DNA of 64,000 bases, taken from assembly GCA_013076295.1 (NCBI GenBank), contig RQOL01000729.1, positions 558,001-622,000 on the forward strand, given 5' to 3'. The DNA comes from Sanderia malayensis. Taxonomy: Eukaryota; Cnidaria; Scyphozoa; Semaeostomeae; Pelagiidae. The translations under genes and the position numbers were made by a program. Under the pieces are notes generated by a model. That model did not search any database. It worked only from the letters and a program-made list of their open reading frames with translations, and had not been told where the DNA came from. Shown here one piece after another: positions 10,101-21,100 of this stretch (the stretch's first letter is position 1; every line of letters begins with the position of its first letter).

Positions 10101-13100
10101 AAAGGTGCGTAATATTCAACAAATATCAACCCAGGGAATGCCATTGTCATCTGTGAAGCGACCAAAGGACAAGAGATGGGTGGAGTCTTTTTCAATATCA
10201 GTCAGTGATGATGGAGAGCAGTGGAGTTATTATTCTGAAGACGATAATTCCAATTCAAAGGTAGGAATCTATCGGTTATTTGTTGTATAAGGTGTAGAAC
10301 TTTCTATGCGATGCATATACCTAATTGTACTATTCTATTAGGTATATGTTATTATGTTAGCAGTGCAATAGTGATGTTTTATAACGATGTTCCTAATTGT
10401 AGCGCAAGCTAATACTATGATCGTAACTATGATCTAAACTGCCCAGTTTTCTTATGCTGCGAAGTGCACACTTCTTATATGTAATAACTCTTTATTAATT
10501 TACTGTTTGCACCGTTCTATATGTTTTTGACCGCGTGTTTCTCATTTTGAATTTCAGGTTTTTATTGGGAATACTGATTTGACGAACATATCAGTATGTT
10601 CATTGGTGGATGGCATGAAAACTCGGTTCATTCGAATTCATCCCATCTCTTGGAACAATGGAATTGCGCTTCGTGTCGAGATATACGGCGAACAAGGTTC
10701 GTTGGTTTCATCACCCCCCTCTCTCCCCCCTTCCACATCTCCCCCTATCTCCCCATCTCCATTTTTATCCTGGTTTCGTCTTGTATCTCACTCCCTTTGT
10801 TATTCTACTTGCACACAACTGGTTTCTTTTTAAACACTGAACATTTGTTTCTTTTTCATCGATATAGAGGAGGAAAAAGTCGACAATCATCTTATACCAG
10901 CTGATGGGACGGCGTTCCAAAGATACGCTCTAAATTCAGACGACGAGACAGTTGATTTTAATTCGGTTCAGGCTGACAACAAGGATTATAATAATAATGA
11001 TATTAATAATAATTACAGTGAGACTACTGGCGATCAACATGATCACAATGAACCTGATTATGATGATGGTTCACCATCGGAACATGTTCCCATAGGTATT
11101 AAATGGAGCAACATCTTAATCATGTATCTTTATCTTTTTGTTGCACTATTTACACTATTTAAGCATTGTTTTATGCTCATTTATATATTATTGCTTTTGC
11201 CGTTTTACTGACAATAATGTAATAACTTTTTATTTCTTTTAAAGATGATTTTTCTGGTTTTGATTCTGCTGAAGCAAAAGTCGAGGAAATGATCAACGCA
11301 CATTTGATTGTAAGACCTGATATAGTCATGATTTATTTGATTTCGTATGCTTCCTTAGCTCTTTTTGTCGCACGAGATTGTGCGAGCCCTGTGGTTAACG
11401 TACCTCCCCCCTCTCTCCTCTCCTCTCCTCTCCTCTCCTCTCTACCTCTCTCCTCTCCACCTGTGTATATTCTATGTATTTATAACTCGTTCTGTCTTTT
11501 CGTGTCAACCAGAGCGAGGCAACTGCAATACTAGAGCAAGCATCAGAGAAACAGGCGTCAGAAAACCAGGTATCGAATAAATGTGAGAGCATTGCGAAAG
11601 ATGTGCAGATCAACATAGAAGAGGCATCTGTTGGTAGCAGCAGTGGAAATGCAGAACAACTTGAAGGTATGATCGGAGTCTACTTCATGATGAAAGATCC
11701 TCAAAAAATTCCAGCAGAAATTTCTTGGGCGTGGAAAAGGAGCTTGATAGCATGCCTAGCTGAATCCCTTTGTATGCTGAATCCTATTGAGAGTTCATCC
11801 TGCATTCTGCTTGCTACCTAGATATTAATATTGTCTTTCAGAAGCAGCGAATAGTGCAAGACTTGAACGAGAAAGAGAGGAGGAACTTCACAAGGAGGCT
11901 GAAGAGAAGAAAAGGCTGCTGAACGAAGAGGCTAAAAGGAAATACAAAGAAGAGGTGGAAAGGCAGGAAAGAGCTAATAAAAGAAAACTATTCTTTCATA
12001 ATGCTGTTCAGAAATTGACAAGAAAAGGTTCCATAAGCACTGGAATAATTCCAAGCGAAGTGGAAGTGGAGGAAGAAGAAGATGGTATGTATTTAATTTC
12101 ATTTGAAGTTTTGATCTTCTAATATTTCTTATTATATTTAGAGCTTATTGGGTTGCAATGTGTTTCCATACGAGTGGATGAAATTGTGTAAAGAAAGACT
12201 CAATGGTAGATGGAGTATTAGTAACGTGATGTAATGATAAAGGCATTATGGAGAAATGGATGCCTACGAATGCAATGGAAACATAACATGACCAAAGAGC
12301 AATTGGGTGATATATTTCACGGTCTAATTTAAGAGGCATAGGATAAGGAACACGTGGTGGTCTCAGATAATTGTCAGCGGTTTATTGACCCAACAACAAC
12401 AACAACAGTGACGTGATGTATTAATTCACATTTCAGATGATTTCCTCTCGATGTATTGCATACTCACTGATAAGCAGAAGTCATTGTACAGTCGTGTGTT
12501 TGAGCAGGTATTAACTAAATACAATACAATTCGATTAATTAATCAATTAATCATTATACTTTATAATTTATTATTATCATTTTACTTTAAACTTGAATTA
12601 ACCTGCAGTGTTTTTTGTTTCAGTTCGATAAAACTAATTCGGGATATATTGACGCATCAGTGGTGACAAACGCTCTTAGGGTGTTGAATCTGCGTGTCTT
12701 GAAGGACCCAGAGATGTTATACATAAGGAAGGTATTCATGATCTAATTTACTTACCACTGTTCTGCATTATATTACAATGCCATGTCCATAGTCTCGTTG
12801 TATTAAGCTTGAACTTCAACAAGCAGTTGGTATTTAAGTTCAACACAATTCCTTAATAACTTCACCTACCCATCTTTGCTTTATTTGCTGTATATTAGCA
12901 ATATTATTCGCTTTCTGTCGTGGATTAATTATTCTGATTTCGTTTTCAGGTAATAAATGCTTTTGATCCACTAGCCGAAGATGGAGTTATTGACCAGAAG
13001 ACGTTCAATATTATTGCTGCATTTTCACAAAGACTGAAGCAGATGGAGTAAGTATTTGAATGTATTCTCTTTTTTATTCCATCCATCCCTCTTAACCATC

Positions 13101-13554
13101 AGGGCTGATCGAACAAAATCGCACAACCCATGCTTTGCAGATAGCTTCAGTTATTTATCCGAAGAGAGAGAACGTGTCCCTACTTGGCTATAACCACCAT
13201 GCTTGAAATAACAACCTTGATGTAGATAGCATGACTATAGGTCTCAAATGCGCTTTTTGCTTGAACTTCAGTTCAGTAAGCAGAGGACATATCCGGGAGA
13301 CAAACTTTGATATGCTTTACCTGAATGCTCATAAAACAAGGGACCTGTTTGAACAGTTATTGGAGGAGAATGAAAGATCTGTCAGTCTTGAACAATTCTT
13401 AATTGAACTGGAGGCTGGAGGGGTTGAAGACGAAAAAAGAAAGATGCTCTCATCGAACCTGAAGGATCGTAAATTTCTTGATTTTGTTGACTTCATACTT
13501 TACTATCCGTTGATTTTATTCACGCACCAAAATATTATGAGTGCACCATTATAA
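7124..13554 (+). CDS. Unnamed protein with CxxC pairs, basic coiled coil, F5/8-type C (discoidin) domain and EF-hand region
   Basis: I do not recognise a named orthologue. Exons that chain in frame: 7668-7883, 8008-8067, 8173-8253, 8374-8488, 8695-9050, 9272-9521, 9896-10260, 10558-10696, 10868-11095, 11245-11309, 11513-11666, 11842-12084, 12437-12507, 12624-12731, 12950-13047, 13272-13554. The first part (7124-about 7521) is less certain, because the phase across 7334-7400 needs a very short intron. In order: CPIC and CCHC pairs (possible zinc site); a long Lys/Glu/Arg coiled coil; an F5/8-type C fold with NNQWLQIDLGK, WVESFSISVSDDGEQW and ending IALRVEIYGE; an Asn/Asp-rich linker; a second charged coiled coil (11842-12084); then an EF-hand loop DKTNSGYIDASV and a second, degenerate one (DPLAEDGVIDQKT). 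No signal peptide is seen, so the discoidin domain is probably intracellular, which is unusual. A tRNA gene and a MITE sit in introns. Confidence 0.75.
8560..8631 (+). tRNA. tRNA-Gly (anticodon TCC)
   Basis: The 72-nt cloverleaf has acceptor arms GCGTCGG/CCGACGC, an A box TGGTGTAGCGGTTAGC, an anticodon loop with TCC in CCTTCCAAG, and a B box GGTTCGACTCC. The discriminator is A, and a T-run terminator (CTTTTTAG) follows at once. There is no intron. It lies in an intron of the discoidin/EF-hand gene, on the same strand, and is transcribed by Pol III from internal promoters. Confidence 0.97.
9060..9246. mobile_element. Tc1/pogo-like MITE with TA target duplication
   Basis: The 187-bp element has terminal inverted repeats starting CAGTGGAATCCCGCTATAAC on both strands and is flanked by TA at 9058-9059 and 9247-9248. 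Subterminal GTTCGTTATAGCGGG motifs recur. The end sequence and TA duplication fit a non-autonomous pogo/Tigger-type element. It has no coding capacity and lies in the intron between exons 8695-9050 and 9272-9521. Confidence 0.85.
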
Positions 13555-14069
13555 ATAACAGCACTTGTGAAAATTTGTAAAAAATTGTGTTTAAAAGCTT
13601 TGGTTCTTCTTTTAACGCTTTTTGTTACATGTTACATTCAAATTTTGAAATATCGATGCTTTATCATGTTATTGATTCAATGTTCTTTTTGTTCCAGTGT
13701 CACATGATAATGAAATCAAAGTAAGGTAAGTACATTACTTGTTATTCTTTGCTCTTCTCTTCTATTAGATTATTATGCATCATTCATTACATCTGTCAGA
13801 GTTATTTTTATCATAATTAATTTCTGATCTTATTTTTATCATAACTAATTTCTAATCTTATTGTTTTTAGACTGACCCATTGAATATTGACGTCATGTGG
13901 ATTTAGATTTTGATTCACTGTAAGTGAGTGTTTTCATTATCTATATTCCATTGGCCTTCTCTTACTATCTTTACTTTCTATTTTATAGCCTATGCTTATG
14001 TTTTTATTAGATAGCCTATTTCATATTTAGTTTTCATTATTTACCATTTAAAATTTATGCTAAGGAATT
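13555..14069. other. 3' flank of the discoidin/EF-hand gene
   Basis: AT-rich DNA with no supported exon after the TAA at 13552-13554. Some GTAAGT-like and TTTTAG-like motifs occur, so a small 3'UTR intron cannot be excluded. Confidence 0.4.
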
Positions 14070-14072
14070 CAT

Positions 14073-14532
14073 GCTCCCCGGGGAATAGTATTCCTTGGGG
14101 AAATTAATTTCCCCGGGGGAAAATTGGTTCCCCTGGGTGGACTGATTTGCCCTGGGGAATTGATTTCCCCTGGGCCATTCCCAAGGGAATTCCTATTCCC
14201 AAGGGAATTCCTATTCCCAAGGGAATTCCTATTCCCAAGGGAATTCCTATTCCCAAGGGAATTCCTATTCCCAAGGGAATTCCTATTCCCAAGGGAATTC
14301 CTATTCCCAAGGAATTCCTATTCCCAAGGGAATTCCTATTCCCAAGGGAATTCCTATTCCCAAGGGAATTCCTATTCCCAAGGGAATTCCTATTCCCAAG
14401 GGAATTCCTATTCCCAAGGGAATTCCTATTCCCAAGGGAATTCCTATTCCCAAGGGAATTCATATTCCCAAGGGAATTAATATTCCCAAGGGAATTAATA
14501 TTCCCATGGGAATTCGTACTCCCTTGGGAATG
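14073..14532. repeat. Array of palindromic 18-bp units (CCCAAGGGAATTCCTATT)
   Basis: Around 19 units of 18 bp run from about 14170 to 14520. They are flanked by diverged palindromes built on CCCCGGGG, TTCCTTGGGGAA and similar cores (14073-14170). Within each unit both CCCAAGGG (nearly palindromic) and GGAATTCC (palindromic) act as symmetry centres, so either strand can fold into many hairpins. The 18-bp period keeps frames open on both strands, but the implied six-residue repeats are a by-product. The array lies between the convergent 3' ends of the discoidin/EF-hand gene and DNAH1. Confidence 0.9.
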
Positions 14533-15155
14533 GCCCTGCCCCCCCTCTACACCTCTCTTCTCTCCACCTCTCTCCCTCTCTGCTCTTTGTCTTCATTCTT
14601 CTTTGCCCTGAAAGATAGAAAAAGATACGCAACCGCAGAATGAACGAAATAAAAATAGTGAATATCAAACAGGTAAGTAATCAAAGAATAAACGAATGTC
14701 CTATCTAAATTAGACAATAATACTAAAATAAGGCCAATAACTGATAAATAGAGAAAAATCTCACCTGAAGCCTTCAGTGACATCCTCAGTCCACCATTTT
14801 CCATGTGAAGCATCCAAAGCTCAAAGGAAGTCTCTATTCATTAGTTCAAATCACAGATAAAATGTATTAAGTCCTACAATGTTATAGTTGCGTTCTGTGT
14901 TTTGTAAGTAAACCAAATACACTGAACCATCTACCTGCACAAAGTAGGCTCATCTCATATTATTTATCAATGAACCATTTAAATCTTTCTGCAGGATTAG
15001 AGTGGAAGGGAGTAGTTACACACTCATTATATCAAACCTTAATATTATCAGGAAAATCTGTACAATTATTAACAACTGGATATAAACATTTAAAACCGAT
15101 GTGAAGTAAAGTAGAAATGTAAATGAAAGTGCGAAGAATACCTTGTTAAATGAGT
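14533..15155. other. 3' flank of DNAH1 (minus-strand 3'UTR side)
   Basis: I see no coding exon between the palindrome array and the DNAH1 stop codon. A pyrimidine-rich stretch (14540-14600) borders the array. The DNAH1 3'UTR and poly(A) region must lie here. Confidence 0.4.
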
Positions 15156-18100
15156 TTAGAAATCTAATGCACACATTAAAGCAACGCCACGTTTGATCCA
15201 GTGTCTACTTGGCTTGGATGTCTGCAATTCGACTGATATGACGAAGTTTGTGGAATGACCAGTTGTAGACAGAGTACCTGCAAAATAAGAGTTGATAATG
15301 ATCAGAAATAATGATGTTCAAGGATTATCCATCAGCAAGTTCCTTGGTCGTAGAGATATTGAATAACTCTTTCATCATGGAGAAATAAAGTATGAAGGTG
15401 CAGCGTTCTCAAAACTGATTATTCTCAATGTGGTGATCAAAGCTCCCAGAGATAAATCTTGCAAAGGAACTTTTTCATATCTTTTTAATACAAGTATAAA
15501 CATAACAAAAGGATAGATTCATCCTTACCTGCCCGAGTTAATGTTTTATAAACCGGACAGTCATAGATTCCGCTTTCCGGTTTGACTCTATCGGCAGTTG
15601 GCTTCATCCAAATGACAGGCACAGTTGTGTAAAGCTCTTTAGGTTTACTTTCAGTCAATTCATGATTATCATAATCCCAACGAGCACCTTCGAAATACAA
15701 CCCTCTGATGTAGCATCCTATCTCTGGTCTTTTAGTTAACTGGTCTTCGTGCTCTTTCATTACCTTTAGAAAAAAACAAGTAAAAATCAAGAAATTCCCA
15801 CTCAATAAATAAATAATTCAAGGGTCCTATTGCTTAATTTCATAGCATCAACTTACTTGGAAGTCAAATGATATTGTATCGATGGATATCTTTCCAGCTC
15901 TTGCGAAATTCTGCAATGTTCCTGTCAGAAATCCTTGCGGAAAGAAGAAGCCTGATATCCAGAAAACCTGTAAACAAATAACAAAATTCAATTTATTCTC
16001 AATGATTAGTTCAAAATTCAATTTATTAATTCAACAAGCATCAAAACGCAAGAGTTCAAGCCCTGTTGTTTATAGATAGTTTGTTATGATTTCATCAATA
16101 TACAAGCCTTGTATTGCAGAATAGAGAGGCGTAGCAAAGATTTATAGCATTATAAAATTACATACGGATGGAATTCCATTCTCAATCCAATCTTGAATAA
16201 ACTTTATTCTGTGTGTAAGATCTGTCACCCAAGAGGCAAGTGGTTTCAGAGATGGATAGGCCTGTAAAGAAAGATCAAATGAAGAGTTATCATACGATAT
16301 ACTTCCACAACACAACTTCAAAATCATTCAACCCAATTAATAGGTAGCTATATAAAGAACATAAACACGAAAGGATAACATCTCGTACCTTACTTGCCCA
16401 TAGTTCTGGTACCTGATTGTTATACAGTTTATCTGACATTGTCTCAAGTTGTTGTGACATGACAACCAACCCCTTCAACGCTTTAAGCAGATCTTGTAAT
16501 GTCCCTTTGATCGTTGACAATAGCTTGTTGTACCGTAGGACCTCTTGTATCAAAACAGTATTCATTGACTCCTCGTACTTCACTGGATATTTCTCTGATA
16601 TTGTTTCTATTGAGAGTGGATCAGGGACAAGCTGAAGGATGTTCAAGGCCGACTCTTCCATGACCTGATAAAAACACACAGTTGCATACATTGATAAACT
16701 GATAAAAAGCAATCGGAAAACATGTGTAAATTGAGTATTGGAGAAATGGCTTACCTCTTCTCTTGACCTCCCTGCACCGGCAGCTGATTTAGGTTGTAAC
16801 AATAGAATACCATTCAATAAACTGAACGTCTCATTCTGAGCAAACGTTATATTTGCATTGTCGTGCAGACTAAAAATCTCCGGAGTGTCATTAATAGGCA
16901 ATGCCCGAATATAGACCATATAGCTCTACAAGATAAGCGAATCACATAATTAGACGAAATAAATTCCTTTAATATTGTCCCTTAGCTTTTTTTAGTCCGG
17001 CTTGTATCAATGCACCAGATCAGGCGATGAAAAGCAGCCTAACGCACCTCATGGTCAGCAGATGGATTCAATTGATGGTATATTCCGGACTCGGAATATT
17101 TATGCTCTGGTTCAAAAACATGATCTTCGTAAAAGTCGTGTAGAATGGTCATTATACACCTCCGGTCCCAATCATCTGTAACACGACCGCCGTAATTAAT
17201 GTGACCAGCAGTGTATTTGAGTACCTGTAAGACACAAAACGTCGCTGTTAATAAGGCTGGTCGTTAAAGAGAGGTAATTGGACCAGAGTACAGGTATGTA
17301 TCTGACCGTTGTATGAAATTATAAATGAGAGATGCAATACAATACAGAAACATTTATAAACTTGATACCTTATATGGAATTTCTGGATATTCATCGAGAA
17401 ACATACTGAGTTGACTGATGCATATGCGAAGGTCACCATTTGTGAATTCATATGGGATATTGAATCCAAGAGCACCATACTTTCTTCTTTCAAGTGTCAC
17501 ACCATGGAACAAGCAAAGTGAAAACAACAATGCTTTGAACTCAGAAATCTAGAATGGAATCATCAATATTATTAAAAGCACATTTTAACAGAATAACCAA
17601 GTAATTAAAAAAGCAATGAAATAAATAATTTGTTTTTTATACAGTAAATAATTTAAGCCTGGTTTCTAAATAGTCGCTGAGGGTCGCTCAAAGGATTAAA
17701 AATCACACAAAGACATTGTCCAAAGTTGGTTTTAATCCTTTGAGCGACCCTCAATGACCCTCAACAACCATATGGAAACCAGGATGTAAAGCAATGACTG
17801 TCTTTGATAACCATTGCCTTACCTTTTGACACGTAGCGAAAAACTCGTCGCTGAATGAGAAATAAGTTCGCAGGAGATTCGCCTTGATGCCTCTGGGAGG
17901 CTCAACTGTTAACTTTGAACCATTTTGTAGAATTGATACAGGGAATTTTGGACTTGGCATACTTGTTAACCATAAGCGAAAGTCTCGATGAACCTATAAG
18001 AAAAGCAACAGTTATCACTGGATGTACTGTGGAGATAAATTAATGCGCATGTTGCAAAGAAATAACTGGATACAGTCCAGAAAAATGGCTGGATATATAT

Positions 18101-21100
18101 AAAAGAAACAACCAGATATGTTGTAGGCTTTAATAATGATGTTAATCGTTATTAAATTATAACAATTTATTTACTTTGTCTTTATCGATGTGTTCAATAA
18201 GTCGTTCAAGTGTTGGCATCCAACTTGGAGACAAATGACAATTCTGGAAGAAGACCCATTTACCACGCTCCATTGCACTCGCCATCATGGCTTCAGCTCG
18301 GGGTCCCTAATGGAAGCAGAGCGATAATTAAAAAAACATGCACCAGTATCATTATTATATTCATGATTAATATTGTATGATCTCACTCAAGAGTTCCAAA
18401 TTGTTTATTGCGAAGCGGAGAGAGTAGCTGCATAGAATGAAAATAGAATTTAATGAAGCAATAATGTGGAAAGATAAAACTTGCCTGTCCTTGGCCAAGT
18501 GAGATTGCACTGAGCTTTTTTGAAAATCTCATTTCCTCTGCGAATTTGTAAAGATCAGCTGCGGGGTCGGTTCCAGGTGAAAGCACAAAAATCAATGGCG
18601 TAGTTGGCGAAGAATCTTTGAACACCAATGACAAATCAGTTGTCTGGAAAAATAACAATCGATCATAAACATTAGTTTTTAATTTTTTTAATAAAAAGAA
18701 ATATTTATGTTACAAGTCTTAGAAGGTCCTTACAATTGGGTTATGTATAATTAAATAAATTGAATGTTAATTCAGGTCATGAATCGTAGAATGAAATAAT
18801 AAAAATGAGATAATTCTTACCTGTGGTTCAATGAATCGACTTCCCAGTTCATTTTTAACAAAGTTCTGTCATTTGAAAAAAAATCATTAGAAGTACTCGA
18901 TTCAATTTATGTATAACACATTATATTTATGTATCTAATATAATGTCAGTTCTAATCTATGTATACATAGCCACGCTAACCTGCATTGCATTGGCAACTT
19001 TGTCCACTCTCAAGCACCTGAGGATCAAAATCTTCTGGAATGAATCGAGAGATTCTTCCCAAGAGCCAGGCAAAGGTTCACTTTGTGGACTTCCACTGTC
19101 AAATATTCTCTTGAAGTCGTCCAGATGAATTGAAAAGTCGTCTGCAAAACTTGCAAAATTAGGCTGCAAAATAAAGCAACCACGAACGTTGAAAAACAGC
19201 ACAAGAAACGAGAAGCAAGTTAAAAAAGTAGACATTTAATAGACACGATCAAGTAGACATAAACAAAGAAAGTGGTATGATTAGGGCATAGCATCTTGAG
19301 ATTTTAGGAGCTGAAAACCTACCAGATGTGTCAGCATGAGAATTTCATTCCAAGACCTCTGAGAAAGCCAATCTTTTGCTGGATTCTCTGTCTCCTTCGG
19401 GATGATTGTGCCACCAGCCAACAAAAATCTCCATTCATCCTACAACAGGAACACAAAGTAGTTAAAAAACTAATAACAAAAGGCATACTGGTATCCAATG
19501 TACCCACACACAAGTCTGAGAGATGCATCGTATATTTAAACATAAACATATACTAGATGTTAGAAAAAAATGATCACACAGTTGAGCATAACTTACAAGG
19601 TTTATTTTATCTTCGTTCATTAGAATTCTCACAGTGACCAAGAAAGCAAATAGTAATTTGTGTTTCTCAAACAAACTTCTGCAGACGTTTGAATACAGAC
19701 TGAATGTGAAGTAATCGTTAATGTTCTGGATTCTCTGTGTTACATTATCTATGATAAAAAATGATTTAAAATCAATGATAGAGATAGCATGGACATCTAT
19801 ATTGGTTGGTCCCTTGTTTGGTCCAGCACAGCAGCTCAAAAGAACCTTCTGTGTCACTTCCTAAGTTCAATAGAATCTTTCTATCCATTACAAAAGCGAA
19901 ATGAAAGTATTGAGGATAAAAGACAGAATTGTCTCATCCCATCCACAGTATTTCGATCATTTACCAGAATATACTTCTGCATGCAAGGCAGCGATTATAA
20001 TAGCGATCATTGCAAGAAATTTCCACTAACCTGCAGCATCGGCATTGGCAATGCTTTTCAAGAAGATATTCACGAACCATTCCAACGAATATTGGTACAT
20101 TGGATCGATCTTAGCCTGCGAGTATAAATAGCCAACAGATAAGACACACATTAAGTGGTAAAGGCGGCGTCAAACATAACATGTGTTACTCTAAATTGAC
20201 CACCCGTGATTACTAGCAGATTGCTATTAATTCTGGTGGATATGCTTAAAAAGGCAGGGTGTATGCTCACCAGATCGTATGTACAAAAGAAGAGAATCTG
20301 TGTTCTCACTGCCACAGGTATATACTGACTTCTAGTGACGTCAATGTCCTTCTCAGTTTGCTCAGCAATAATCACTTTTGACTAAAAACAAGAGGAGAGG
20401 AACATGTGAATACAAATCAAAAATTCGTGCCAGCCTGGCTATAAGCAATACCCTGGTCTCAAAAAACCAATTTCTAAGTGGCGGGGTAATACTATAGGTC
20501 ACAATAAAAGCACTGCAATATTATATCAATGTCTGTTTCTCGTACATTTTCAGCTTCAATTGTTAAGTTCTAGCAAAGCAGAGAATCAGGCCTAAGTTAA
20601 ACGTCGCTCTTCTCATGCGCCGAATCAAATAGGTGAATTAAGTGCATGACAAGAGCGACGTATAACTTGATTAAGTACGGCAGATTTGATTTGGAGCGGC
20701 AGATTGCATTTGGAGCGACACATCCAGTCGCTCCAAATGCAATTATGCGACCCTGGAGCGACGTGGAGTTAAACGTCGAACTTTTCATGTGCCGAACTCA
20801 ATGCATAAATTATAAAGCAATTAACATGATATATTTGTCATCTCAAACGAGGCGGAGCTTGCGCAGTGAGCAATTTATAGTCTCTTCCCCCGTCCCGGAC
20901 AAAATATCTCTATGGCAATTGACAAAATATGATTTTTTTTTTACGAGTTTTTTCACATTGAAGTTGTGATGGGCTGTTCTTGTCTGTTTGAAAACAAGAC
21001 GAATCTATGTACAACGTGCACAATTGAAACAAAATACAAATTCATTGATTGTGGGGTATCCACTTGTAATAGTTTTGCAATTTCGAAAACAAATGAAGGT

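Noticed and set aside
14104..14611. Long open frames on both strands through the palindrome array
   Set aside because: They exist only because the 18-bp period is a multiple of three. The peptides are simple six-residue repeats with no start context or splice support.
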